Shown here in pieces: positions 53,545 through 62,014 of a stretch of 64,000 nt of DNA (position 1 is its first letter; each line of letters starts with the position of its first letter). The notes under the pieces are model-generated. The model searched no databases and had not been told where the DNA came from. It worked only from the letters and a program-made list of their open reading frames with translations. Location: assembly GCA_025058315.1 (NCBI GenBank), contig JANXET010000006.1, positions 19,173-83,172 of the forward strand, read 5' to 3'. The stretch comes from Candidatus Bathyarchaeota archaeon (GTDB taxonomy: Archaea; Thermoproteota; Bathyarchaeia; Bathyarchaeales; Bathycorpusculaceae). Both the position numbers and the translations under genes were made by a program.

Positions 53545-54480
53545 AAAAATATAAGCTTTCCTATAAAATTAAAAATACATGGCGATGGAGCCGGTATATC
53601 GAAAAACTCAACAGCGAAAACCCTGTTGCGAAGCAGATAAGCATATGCAACCAATCTAAAGATACCTAACAGGCTTACTCGAGAATGTAATGTTCGATGA
53701 AAGGATTAATTCACATCTCAGACAAAATAATATTCTTCCATTTCATTCCAGACCTAACGGGTTCCAGTCGACACAGAAAAAAGCAGAAGGTTTACAGCAT
53801 ATCGGAAAGCTTCAAATTGAGAAATCCTCTGGGCTATTTACGACGGGGTTCCAATGGAAAACTCGTGAAGATTTATAACCCTGTTAACAGCTGGAAAGGC
53901 GCCTTTGGATTAATATTTTTAAGGATTGCCTCACTGGGTTTTTCAGTGCATGGACCAGATTGTAACTTGCAGGTGGGCAATAAAAGATCCGGCAATTAAA
54001 GTCTTCAACGAATCCTTAATTAGCAAAGCAAGTTCGAGGCCTATTGAGCTACATGCACATAGCTTTAGGGCTGCTTCATTAGGTTCCACTAATTTCTACC
54101 ACTACTTTTCAAATATTATGGGAAAACTTGATAACTGCAACCTTTCCAGTGGACGCTTTTACTCCTCGTGGCCGTCCAACACAAATTGGTTATTAATTTA
54201 TCCATGCGAAAACCAATAGCAAACGCCATCCCAGAATCAAAACTAACAAAAACAGCCACTACAAAATCGCCCAGTAAAAATCCAGCACATAATAACAGTG
54301 GCCACCATTCCAATACCCATAGCACTACACAAAAGAAAAATTAAACACAAAAGAGAACATTGTGTAAAAAAGACAACATAAAACCATCAGATAAGCCTCA
54401 TAACACATATAATTTAGTTCCATCGTTATAAGCTCTTAATGGCCTCTTACAGAAACTTTAAGAACTAAGCTATTAGCATT
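53545..54480. other. Gene-poor region, possibly with decayed reading frames
   Basis: About 930 bases. Overlapping short frames at 53690-53999 and 53926-54219 change frame in a way that suggests a degraded gene, for example KVYSISESFKLRNPLGYLRR then KLVKIYNPVNSWKGAFGLIF, but I recognise no family. The stretch 54220-54480 is A-rich and holds nothing identifiable. Confidence 0.4.
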
Positions 54481-54509
54481 ACATTGATGGAGAAAGGCGC
54501 GGTAAAAGC

Positions 54510-54962
54510 TTGAAAATTGGAATGGCAACAAAGGATTCTAAAGCATGTAGGCTAATGATGCTGAGGGAGACATGGGTTAAACGCGGCAGTTCAAATCTTT
54601 ACTTAAGTTTTCCCAAACTTGTTGTGCGTGGGTGGCATAAGTTGCACCTTAAAACGGGCAGCCTCGACATTCTTAAAGAAGGATACGCTCGGATAATTCG
54701 GCCCCTTGGGCGCAACCTCCATAAAGTTGTCTTAAGAATGAAGACCCCTTACCCTCTTAAAAAGCTAGGGCCATACCTTGTGAATTCTCTGAAGGCTATT
54801 GAACACCCATGTCGACAAATACAATATTATGCCTTTCCTGAAGATAAAGGCTTGACATTATCCAGAACGGCGGTAACCGAAACTCATGAAGAAACTTTCT
54901 TCCACGAATTAGGAGGAGGCGTGGTTGAAAAGCATGTTTTCAGCTCCCAGAGAACGGCTTAA
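54510..54962 (+). CDS. Uncharacterised ORF upstream of fdhD, possibly degraded
   Basis: 150 codons from a TTG or GTG-type start (MKIGMATKDSKACRLMMLRE), basic in the first half (KVVLRMKTPYPLKKLGPYLV), with an odd C-terminus (HELGGGVVEKHVFSSQRTA). No family recognised, no membrane segment. It is followed by 160 bases that include the start-less N-terminal part of the FdhD reading frame, so this stretch may be partly decayed. Low confidence that it is expressed. Confidence 0.3.
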   Translation: MKIGMATKDSKACRLMMLRETWVKRGSSNLYLSFPKLVVRGWHKLHLKTGSLDILKEGYARIIRPLGRNLHKVVLRMKTPYPLKKLGPYLVNSLKAIEHPCRQIQYYAFPEDKGLTLSRTAVTETHEETFFHELGGGVVEKHVFSSQRTA

Positions 54963-55127
54963 CGCATGTTACAAAATAAATAGTAGCCTCTACACTTTCA
55001 GAGATGAAGAAGTAGTGGAGGGATATCCAAAATACGCGAAGTCGAACTTATAAAAATTGACGTAGAAGCTAAAAAGGCTGAAAACCTAACTGACTATGTT
55101 GCCGAGGAAAAGCCACTCCACGTATTT

Positions 55128-55814
55128 GTGAACAAAACACACTACGCTACTATATTTTGTTCTCCAAAAGAGCTTAAGGAGCTGGCAGTTGGCCATTTGC
55201 TTTCTGAAGGCGTAATAAATGTTGTTGAAGAAATCGATGAAGTAACTCTAGAAAAAGAGGGAATATGCCGCGTAAACCTAAAATCCACAGTAAATCTGAA
55301 AAGCAGGTTAAAGCTTGCTGAACGTTTTTCTCGCGTAATTCTCTCGGCATGTGGAGGCCCGTATCAGCCTCAAGCATCAAAAAAACTGCGGAAAATAGAG
55401 TCAAAGTTAACGGTTAAAGCCGAAACAGTCCAAAAATGCGTAAACAACCTAAATCGCATAGCGGAAATCTTCAGAAAAACAGGAGGAGTTCACGTGGCCG
55501 CAATTTGTAAGGGAGAGGGAACCCTCGTGACTTTCGCCGAGGATGTAGGCCGCCATAACGCAGTAGACAAAGTAATAGGCAAATGTGCTTTAGGCAAGAT
55601 AGCTTTCAACGAATGTTTCCTTGTCCTAAGCGGTAGACTAACAGGCGACATAGTTTTCAAAGCTGCAAAGGTTGGCTTGCCCGTAGTAGCCTCCATAGCC
55701 GCAGCACTGGATTCAGGCATCACCGTGGCGAAAAACGCAAACCTAACCCTTATAGGATTCGTACGCGGAAAACGCATGAACGTTTACACTTTTCCTGAAA
55801 GGATTTCCTTGTAG
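55128..55814 (+). CDS. fdhD: Formate dehydrogenase accessory sulfurtransferase FdhD
   Basis: 228 residues from GTG 55128. CSPKELKELAVGHLLSEGVI, LSACGGPYQPQ (active-site cysteine loop), GGVHVAAICKGEGTLVTFAE, DVGRHNAVDKVIGKCAL and VLSGRLTGDIVFKAAKVGLP identify FdhD, which passes sulfur from a desulfurase to the Mo/W-bis-pterin cofactor of formate dehydrogenases. Family-like sequence (VELIKIDVEAKKAENLTDYV, AEEKPLHVFV) continues upstream in frame to about 55023 with no ATG, GTG or TTG before a TGA at 55005. So the true start is unusual, or the 5' end is damaged. Confidence 0.85.
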   Translation: MNKTHYATIFCSPKELKELAVGHLLSEGVINVVEEIDEVTLEKEGICRVNLKSTVNLKSRLKLAERFSRVILSACGGPYQPQASKKLRKIESKLTVKAETVQKCVNNLNRIAEIFRKTGGVHVAAICKGEGTLVTFAEDVGRHNAVDKVIGKCALGKIAFNECFLVLSGRLTGDIVFKAAKVGLPVVASIAAALDSGITVAKNANLTLIGFVRGKRMNVYTFPERISL

Positions 55815-56277
55815 ATATCTTCCTTTAACGCCGAGTTTACAGCAGCCGAAACAATTCGGATGAAAGAAACGAAAGGCATTTGCAGTTCTGAAAGACTAAA
55901 CCAAAGTTTCTTTCGCAAAGCGATTTTATCCAACTCCACCATAAAGCCAACTTTAGTCACCTCATTTAAGGCAGCTGTTAAGCCTCCTTCATAGCTTGAA
56001 CGCTGCCAACCTCTGCAAAAAGCAGAGCTTTGTTCAGCGAAGAGATTTGCAAGCGCATCGCACATTCAGAAGTCTTCCCGCTAAAGTTTGATGCGTCATC
56101 TAAAAAGTACACTACTACCATGGCCTGCGGCGAAGCCCACTTTTGTGAAATACTCCATCCAGTCCCTAACGCTTCAAATGCCCCAGGATATTCGACACAT
56201 ATAAATTTTCCAAAAAGAGAAAGGACAAGAAGCGGCAGAGCACCTATACCAACGTATAATACGAAAATGGGAAACAC
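55784..56277 (-). pseudogene. Frameshifted gene of unknown function
   Basis: From GTG 56277 the frame gives a hydrophobic start (FPIFVLYVGIGALPLLVLSL), then GTGWSISQKWASPQAMVVVY and LLFAEVGSVQAMKEA before a stop at 55978. One base over, the sequence continues convincingly as YEGGLTAALNEVTKVGFMVE, LDKIALRKKLWFSLSELQMP and AAVNSALKEDIYKEILSGKV to 55784. A single frameshift near 55990 joins them into about 165 residues. Family unknown. The 3' end overlaps fdhD by 31 bases. Confidence 0.4.
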
Positions 56278-56451
56278 GGGTAGGCGAATAAATTGTATGA
56301 CAGAAACCTAATAGAAGCAGCCAAATAAGCCCTTGCAGAGCTCTGCAACTTTTAAAAGTGAGGAAAGCATTTGTCTGCGAATTATGATTGTCCTTGGATT
56401 GACACAGCCAACTGCTTGACCTCACCTTAGAATAATGTGGAAAACATGAGC

Positions 56452-56583
56452 TTATAAGGGCTCGATCTCCTTTTTTGTTCTGCATTTTACGCATACAAGC
56501 TTAACATGAGATCTGTTCTCTGTTAGGTCTTCAGCCTTCCACGCATGGTCGCATTGAACCTTACTTTCTTCCGGTTTATTCAT
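56452..56583 (-). CDS. Very small zinc-ribbon-like protein
   Basis: A 43-residue frame with two candidate metal-binding pairs: VQCDHAWKAEDL and HVKLVCVKCRTKKEIEPL. ATG 56583 is preceded by GGATGAGCAGGG. The Cys/His spacing (C-x-H, 17 residues, C-x2-C) and the compact charged composition look like a genuine small archaeal zinc-binding protein. Family not named. Confidence 0.5.
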   Translation of the reverse strand: MNKPEESKVQCDHAWKAEDLTENRSHVKLVCVKCRTKKEIEPL

Positions 56584-56693
56584 TCCCTGCTCATCCTTGC
56601 AAAGTTTATATCAAGTATTTAAAATATTTTACTAAGAATTTAAATTTTGGTTTTTATGACTTTACTGATGACAGGTTGGAGGAGACTGCCCCC

Positions 56694-56972
56694 TCAGGCT
56701 ACCCCATGGACATCACGTTTTTGCGATTTCTTATGGAATATTTTGGCAACTATGAGGGTGCATGTGTCTTTTATTCCCGGGGTTTTCCTAACAGCATTGA
56801 ATACGAACTCGTTTAACTCCTCCATGGTTTTGAAATTGGCTTCAATGCACAAGTCGTATGCTCCATAGATTATGCTGGCTTTTTCGACTTGTTCAAAATT
56901 TTTTAACGCGTTAAGCACGTCCAGTTCGCTTCCTCTTTCAACCTTGCCCAGAATGTACGCAAAAATCAACAT
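56694..56972 (-). CDS. Stand-alone Lrp/AsnC ligand-binding (RAM) domain protein
   Basis: About 92 residues. MLIFAYILGKVERGSELDVL, NALKNFEQVEKASIIYGAYD and LCIEANFKTMEELNEFVFNA match the C-terminal RAM domain of Lrp/AsnC regulators without the DNA-binding half. Such proteins bind amino acids or modulate full-length Lrp partners. ATG 56972 is directly preceded by GGAGGTGAC, so a longer in-frame start at 57011 is rejected. Confidence 0.85.
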   Translation of the reverse strand: MLIFAYILGKVERGSELDVLNALKNFEQVEKASIIYGAYDLCIEANFKTMEELNEFVFNAVRKTPGIKDTCTLIVAKIFHKKSQKRDVHGVA

Positions 56973-56988
56973 GTCACCTCCATGGCTT

Positions 56989-57294
56989 TTAAACAATTTG
57001 TATGGGTTCACATTTATGATGCTCGATTCCCCTTCGCTCGCAGATCTCTATTATTTTGGCGTATAGCCTTTGATCCAAATCCTCTATCACACCTCCGTCA
57101 AGCCCCTCTATCTCCACAATGATTCCTAATGGGAAGATTCCGCAGCATGCCACAAAGTCCTTGCGGACGCTTACAACGTATCCCTCCGGAAGCCTCTCCT
57201 CTTTCAAAAAAGCCTTCAAATCATCAACCACAAGATCAATCTCCTCACTTTTTAATCCCATTATTAGGCATTCCCTTCGACTTATCCGCGACAT
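56989..57294 (-). CDS. Small hypothetical protein
   Basis: 101 residues, soluble, mixed alpha/beta: GLKSEEIDLVVDDLKAFLKE, YVVSVRKDFVACCGIFPLGI and IVEIEGLDGGVIEDLDQRLY. A CC pair and a late C/H-rich segment (ICERRGIEHHKCEPIQIV) are visible. Family not recognised. A TATA-like TTTATTTA about 25 bases before ATG 57294 supports a leaderless start; the in-frame ATG 57261 has AAGGGA before it and is an alternative. It lies 16 bases upstream of the RAM-domain gene and is probably co-transcribed. Confidence 0.65.
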   Translation of the reverse strand: MSRISRRECLIMGLKSEEIDLVVDDLKAFLKEERLPEGYVVSVRKDFVACCGIFPLGIIVEIEGLDGGVIEDLDQRLYAKIIEICERRGIEHHKCEPIQIV

Positions 57295-57492
57295 AACCGC
57301 ACTACACCATCCTAAATAAATATGTGTATATATTATATATACTTTATCCAGTAAACTTTGGCGCTTAAAAGCTTGTTTCAGCCCTTACAGCTTTTTAATC
57401 GGTCAGGTTTTAGACGCGTATAAAAACTTGTAGGCTTCTTCATATATGCACGAGAATAACGATTCCCGTTCATGCATTCCTTGAATAAGTGT

Positions 57493-57885
57493 CTAAAGGA
57501 TTGCTATATCCTCCTTTTCAACTCCATCCTGCTTTCTTATGTATGCATTAGTGGCTCCTGTTTTTAGAGAGATTATTAAGAAAACGTATCCTATCCAGAG
57601 TTTGCTTGTTTCATCGTCGGCCTTAGACCACAAGGAATCCCAGAATGGGTGGCTGTGGTAAAAACCCAAAACGTCAAGTTCGGCTTCCTCAAAAACTCTC
57701 ACTTGCTCTATTGGGTCAATCTGATATGATGAAGATGACTCATGCATGTTCTTTGTATGGTGGACTTTTGCGACGGCCCGTAGCTCTCCTTCCACTTTGC
57801 CAACCAAAATTCCACACGCTTCAAAAGGATAGCATTTCCTAGCGTGTTGAAATATCTTTTTCAGATGTTGACTACTAATTTTTAA
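57493..57885 (-). CDS. JAMM/MPN+ metalloprotease (Mec-like)
   Basis: About 130 residues. The JAMM zinc site is complete: catalytic Glu in CYPFEACGILVGKVEG and GFYHSHPFWDSLWSKADDE with the H-x-H-P-x6-S-x2-D ligands. Small MPN+ proteases cleave C-terminal Gly-Gly conjugates; Mycobacterium Mec removes cysteine from CysO-Cys. A TTG at 57807 would start after the catalytic Glu, so translation must begin further upstream, yet between the TAA at 57894 and that point only ATT, CTG or similar codons occur; ATG 57888-57890 lies one frame off. A rare start codon or a small frameshift is implied. Confidence 0.8.
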   Translation of the reverse strand, partial: LKISSQHLKKIFQHARKCYPFEACGILVGKVEGELRAVAKVHHTKNMHESSSSYQIDPIEQVRVFEEAELDVLGFYHSHPFWDSLWSKADDETSKLWIGYVFLIISLKTGATNAYIRKQDGVEKEDIAIL

Positions 57886-58066
57886 ACCATCTTAATCCTC
57901 AGTATCTGAATGAGTAGTCGTTTTAGATGTTTCGGTGGGGGATCATATTCATGCATTTTTGTTTAACCAAAAATTGATGGTGAACGTAGTTGTCTAACAG
58001 GCGCTTGCGGCTATATTTAATACTAAATCGGTTTAACCATCGAGAAGCTTCAGATAATAATCACAG

Positions 58067-59311
58067 TTAAAGCTGTTGGATCTCTTTTAAGGCTTCAATA
58101 AGCCTGTCTATTTCTTCTTTCACGTTATAGACGTAAAAACTAGCCCTTACCGAAGAATGCAAATTTAACCTTTGATGGAGGGGCTGGGCGCAGTGGAAAC
58201 CGCTCCTGACCATTATCCCGTAACCATCGAGAAACAACGCTACGTCATGGGAATCAAAATCGTCGACGTTAAAGGGTATTATTCCACTTCTGGTTGAGGT
58301 TTCCTCTGGGACGTAAACTGTGATGTATGGGTAATCCTTTAAGCGTTTAAGCGCATACTCCGTTAAAGTATGCTCATGGGCTTTCACGTTTTCCATTCCC
58401 AGGGATTTTAGATATTTTATGGCGGCCATTAATCCAACTCCTCCGCCTACATTTGGGGTTCCGGCTTCAAATTTCCACGGGAGAGTGTTCCATGTGATGA
58501 TGCACCGTCCCCTTGCTGGGTTATATGAGACGTCCCGTATCATTTCTCCGCCTCCGTGGAAGGGATCAAGCTCCTCCAAGAGTTCCCTTTTACCGTATAG
58601 GACGCCTATGCCTGTAGGTGCAAGCATCTTATGCCCTGAAAAAGCGAGGAAATCAACATCTAAACCCTTAACATCCACGGGCATGTGTGGAACTGACTGG
58701 GCGCCATCCACAAGGACAAGCGCTCCATAATCATGAGCTACTCTCGCGATACGTTTAATGTCGTTAACTATTCCTGTAACGTTTGAAACATGGGTTATGC
58801 ACACCATTTTAGTTCTTCTTGAAATGGCTTCTTCAAAAGCCTCATAGTTTAGGGTGCCGTCGCCGTTCACATCAGCATATTTCACCTTAAATTTCTTTAT
58901 TTCTGAGAGGATTTCCCATGGAACAATGTTGCTGTGATGCTCCATAAGCGATAATAACACCTCGTCTTCAGTTTTTAGGTTTCTAAGGGTCCAAGAGTAG
59001 GCGACGAGGTTTATGGCTTCCGTTGTGCCCCTCGTGAATACTATTTCTTCCATGCCCCTCGCGTTTATGAACTTAGCTACTTCTTCGTGGGCTTCCTCGT
59101 ATAGCTCTGTAGCTTCGTGGGACAGTGTATGTACGGCTCTGTGAATGTTTGCATTGTGCTTTTCATAAAATTCCTTAACTGCTTTGATCACTTGCCTTGG
59201 CTTTTGGGAGGTGGCTGCATTATCAAAGTATATTAGGGGATGGCCGTTAATTTTGCGCTTAAGGATTGGAAAATCCTCCCTTATTAGGTATGGGCTAAAC
59301 ATAAAAATCAT
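58067..59311 (-). CDS. sufS: SufS-type cysteine desulfurase
   Basis: About 414 residues. LIYFDNAATSQKPRQVIKAV, NIHRAVHTLSHEATE, FTRGTTEAINLVAYSW, the PLP lysine in FLAFSGHKMLAPTGIGVLYG and the catalytic Cys in VRSGFHCAQPLHQRL place it in the SufS/CsdA class. It takes sulfur from cysteine as a persulfide. ATG 59311 avoids overlap with the upstream E1-like gene (stop at 59328); the frame is open to 59353. Neighbours suggest that it feeds the sulfur carrier system rather than, or besides, Fe-S assembly: no SufBCD is present. Confidence 0.9.
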   Translation of the reverse strand: MIFMFSPYLIREDFPILKRKINGHPLIYFDNAATSQKPRQVIKAVKEFYEKHNANIHRAVHTLSHEATELYEEAHEEVAKFINARGMEEIVFTRGTTEAINLVAYSWTLRNLKTEDEVLLSLMEHHSNIVPWEILSEIKKFKVKYADVNGDGTLNYEAFEEAISRRTKMVCITHVSNVTGIVNDIKRIARVAHDYGALVLVDGAQSVPHMPVDVKGLDVDFLAFSGHKMLAPTGIGVLYGKRELLEELDPFHGGGEMIRDVSYNPARGRCIITWNTLPWKFEAGTPNVGGGVGLMAAIKYLKSLGMENVKAHEHTLTEYALKRLKDYPYITVYVPEETSTRSGIIPFNVDDFDSHDVALFLDGYGIMVRSGFHCAQPLHQRLNLHSSVRASFYVYNVKEEIDRLIEALKEIQQL

Positions 59312-59327
59312 CTTTTTATGTTTGATT

Positions 59328-60386
59328 TTAGGATGCGCTGGAAAACTTGTCATCCAGTTCGTTCATTATGCTTCTGTAAATTTTTAACGCGTTTTCCTCA
59401 TTTTCGACGTTTTTTATCAGCGTCCTCCCACTCTTGAATAGGCTGACTTCAACGCCGTTACAGCATTCAAATACTAAGACCATGGAGGACTTCAGCAGGG
59501 TTTTAAAGCGATTTTTTAGCTTTTCGTAGATCCATTCAAGGTTAAGAAGCACTGGGCGGGACGGATTGATGTTGACTGTTTTCTGTCCGCACAGCCAAAT
59601 CAGCCGTTCACTAATAGATGGTTTTTCAACCATTACGCCTTGACAGACAGGGCAGTCTGGGCTTTTGTAAATGTCCAGCTTGACGAAGTCCATGGTTGTG
59701 AAGTCGCAGACCAATAATCTGCCCTTTAGGGTTTCGTTGATGTTTGCCAAGAGTTTAATGGTTTCCATGGCTTGTAGGGCGCCAATTATACCCGTTGTTG
59801 AGCCCAGCACGCCCCTTACGTCGCATGTGGGCAGCTGATCGTCTTCGATGTTTGGGAGCACGCATTCAAGGCATGGTGTTTCAGGAGGGGCGAAAACTGA
59901 AAGGTTTCCCTCCATACCTATGGCTGCCCCAAAGACGTATGGTATGCCATGTTCAGCGCATACACGATTTATGAGGTATCGTGTTCTCATGTTGTCTAAC
60001 CCGTCGACGACCACGTCCACCCCATTAATCAGCTCTTCAACATTGTCTGCTCGAATGTTTTCTGGGATAGGCTCGACTTCCACTTCAGGATTTAAACTTT
60101 TTATCCTTTGTGCGGCCGCCTCAACCTTTGGATACCGGAGGTTTCCGAACGAGTATAATACTTGCCGATGTAGATTGTGCAGCTCTACTGTGTCCTGGTC
60201 TATAAGCCTTAGGAAGCCGACTCCTGCCAAAGCAAGGTATAGCGCTGACACACTGCCAAGTCCGCCAACCCCTGCAACTGCAACCTTGGACTGTTTTAGC
60301 TTTTGCTGTCCTTTGAGCCCAAGCTCCTGGAGGACTATTTGTCTGCTGTAGAAGATTTGGGGATCGAAGGGTACGTTAATGTTCAA
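59328..60386 (-). CDS. ThiF/MoeB-family E1-like sulfur-carrier activating enzyme
   Basis: About 352 residues. YSRQIVLQELGLKGQQKLKQ, the ATP-binding VAVAGVGGLGSVSALYLALA, VVDGLDNMRTRYLINRVC and the zinc cysteines CLECV and CPVC are typical; the catalytic Cys is in DQLPTCDVRGVLGS. It adenylates the Gly-Gly tail of a ubiquitin-like carrier. A C-terminal extension (LLNLEWIYEKLKNRFKTLLK onward) replaces the rhodanese domain of MoeZ. TTG 60386 follows AAGGAGAAGG and lies four bases after the upstream stop, so the longer ATG-type start at 60452 is rejected. Confidence 0.9.
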   Translation of the reverse strand: MNINVPFDPQIFYSRQIVLQELGLKGQQKLKQSKVAVAGVGGLGSVSALYLALAGVGFLRLIDQDTVELHNLHRQVLYSFGNLRYPKVEAAAQRIKSLNPEVEVEPIPENIRADNVEELINGVDVVVDGLDNMRTRYLINRVCAEHGIPYVFGAAIGMEGNLSVFAPPETPCLECVLPNIEDDQLPTCDVRGVLGSTTGIIGALQAMETIKLLANINETLKGRLLVCDFTTMDFVKLDIYKSPDCPVCQGVMVEKPSISERLIWLCGQKTVNINPSRPVLLNLEWIYEKLKNRFKTLLKSSMVLVFECCNGVEVSLFKSGRTLIKNVENEENALKIYRSIMNELDDKFSSAS

Positions 60387-60390
60387 TGCC

Positions 60391-62010
60391 CTATCCTTCT
60401 CCTTTCTGTTCTTTCTGCAGATTTGTAAAATAGTTTTCGAATTGCTCCGCATATTTATAGCCCGTATCTGGGAAGATTAGGACATAAACGCCCTCTTCAC
60501 ATACGATTTTGTTTAATGCGTGTGTAACGGCGCCAGCACTTAACCCTATAAGTAACCCTTCCCTCCTTGCGACGTTAATGGCTGCTTCTATGGCTTCCCT
60601 CTGCCTCACATCTACAATCTCATCGAAGAATGTCCAATGATACCATTTCATGCCCGTCTCTATTCGCCTTATTCCCGGAATCACCTCGTTTGGGGCGGGT
60701 TGAACTCCGACAATTTTCACTTCGTCTCCGTATTTGTTCTTGAAATATAAGGATATGGCGCTCATGTGGCCTGATGTGCCTAAACCCCCAATTATGGCTG
60801 TGGGTTTTAGTCCTACGCTTAGAAGCTGATCATCGAGCTCTTTGGCTGTGTATTTTAGGTGGACTTTAAGGTTGGCGTCGTTTTCAAACTGGTTTAAATG
60901 AGTGGTTTTATCTTCCTTTGCCTTGGAATCCACTTGGCCTATAGCTTCAACCGTCAACCCTACAGGAAGCCTAACAACGTCTGCGCCTAAAACCTTCAGG
61001 TATATGTCGCTCACCCTCTGTATGGTTTTTGGTATGAAAAGCTTAGCGTTAACGCCTAAGGTGTTGGCTATGGACGTTAGGGCTATTCCGGTGTTTGTGG
61101 ATGTGGCTTCGTAAATTATACCCTTTAACTCTCCCTGTTCCAAAGCGTTAAGGAGCATGGACCAGCCTATTCTATCCTTCACGCTGTTACTGAAGGGATT
61201 ATACCCTTCAAGCTTAGCCCAAACACTTCTCCTTTCATTTGACAGAGAATTCAACTTAACTAGGGGTGTAGGCCAGCCCTTATAAAGCAGCTCCAAAGTG
61301 CTATTGTAAACCTTTAGAGCATGTGAGTTTTTTTCTGGGGGCGGAAGCAGATCCTTCAAGGAGACATTGATTTCCGGGATTTCCACTGAAACTTTGAAGC
61401 TTTTTGGCGGCAGTTTAGGCCCATTAATTCCAGCCTTTATTATCGATTCTGCGGTTACTGGCTTTAGGCCCGACTGCAGGGACGTTAGCTTTACGCTAGA
61501 CAAATTGGCTTTTATAACTGGAATTTTTTCAGCTGAGAGGAGATCCAGTGCGTAGAAGACTTCATACCCGTCAAGAACAACTCCAGTGTTTTCATCTACA
61601 ACCACTGGGCGAGTCACCGCTTTGGTGCTTAATATCCTTGCATAAAGCGGCAGCGCCTCCCTAATGTCCATGTAGGCTGCAGGCTTAACATTTTTTATAT
61701 CAGTTAGTTCAACTTCCCCTTTGAGGGTTTGGGATCCTCCGCTTACTGCCGGAATAAATAAAACCTCATCACCATCATTGAGTTTCGTGTCAACACCGTG
61801 GATAAAGCGTACGTCTTTCCCGTTAACGTAGATGTTTATGAATCTTCTGAGGGTTCCATCACTGTTATAAATTTTTTCCTTAAAGGAGTTCCCGTATTTT
61901 GCAGCGAGAGCGCTGAGCAGCTGCTGCAGTGTTGACGCTTCAACGTTTGCTTCTCTGCCTTGAACCGCCTCAGCCAGCACTCCGTAAAATTTTACCTTTA
62001 TACTTCCCAT
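60391..62010 (-). CDS. Sulfur carrier - ParB-fold domain - O-phosphoserine sulfhydrylase fusion
   Basis: 539 residues in three parts. Residues 1-92 are a MoaD/ThiS/CysO-like beta-grasp domain (KVKFYGVLAEAVQGREANVE) ending LFIPAVSGG at 91-92. Residues about 97-210 resemble the ParB/sulfiredoxin fold (RPVVVDENTGVVLDGYEVFY, GINGPKLPPKSFKV), the fold of archaeal serine kinase SerK, but the usual DGHHR is DGYEV. Residues 230-539 match O-phosphoserine sulfhydrylase: PLP lysine in NPFSNSVKDRIG (about K278), ATSTNTGIAL, GGLGTSGHMSA and the phosphate-recognising Arg in PGIRRIETGM. The Gly-Gly is internal, so proteolysis would be needed to free the carrier. ATG 62010 follows AAGGAAGTGAG. Confidence 0.9.
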   Translation of the reverse strand: MGSIKVKFYGVLAEAVQGREANVEASTLQQLLSALAAKYGNSFKEKIYNSDGTLRRFINIYVNGKDVRFIHGVDTKLNDGDEVLFIPAVSGGSQTLKGEVELTDIKNVKPAAYMDIREALPLYARILSTKAVTRPVVVDENTGVVLDGYEVFYALDLLSAEKIPVIKANLSSVKLTSLQSGLKPVTAESIIKAGINGPKLPPKSFKVSVEIPEINVSLKDLLPPPEKNSHALKVYNSTLELLYKGWPTPLVKLNSLSNERRSVWAKLEGYNPFSNSVKDRIGWSMLLNALEQGELKGIIYEATSTNTGIALTSIANTLGVNAKLFIPKTIQRVSDIYLKVLGADVVRLPVGLTVEAIGQVDSKAKEDKTTHLNQFENDANLKVHLKYTAKELDDQLLSVGLKPTAIIGGLGTSGHMSAISLYFKNKYGDEVKIVGVQPAPNEVIPGIRRIETGMKWYHWTFFDEIVDVRQREAIEAAINVARREGLLIGLSAGAVTHALNKIVCEEGVYVLIFPDTGYKYAEQFENYFTNLQKEQKGEG

Positions 62011-62014
62011 ATAC

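Noticed and set aside
53690..54219. Transposase remnant
   Set aside because: Frames shift as in a decayed gene, but no catalytic motif, terminal repeat or target duplication could be found.
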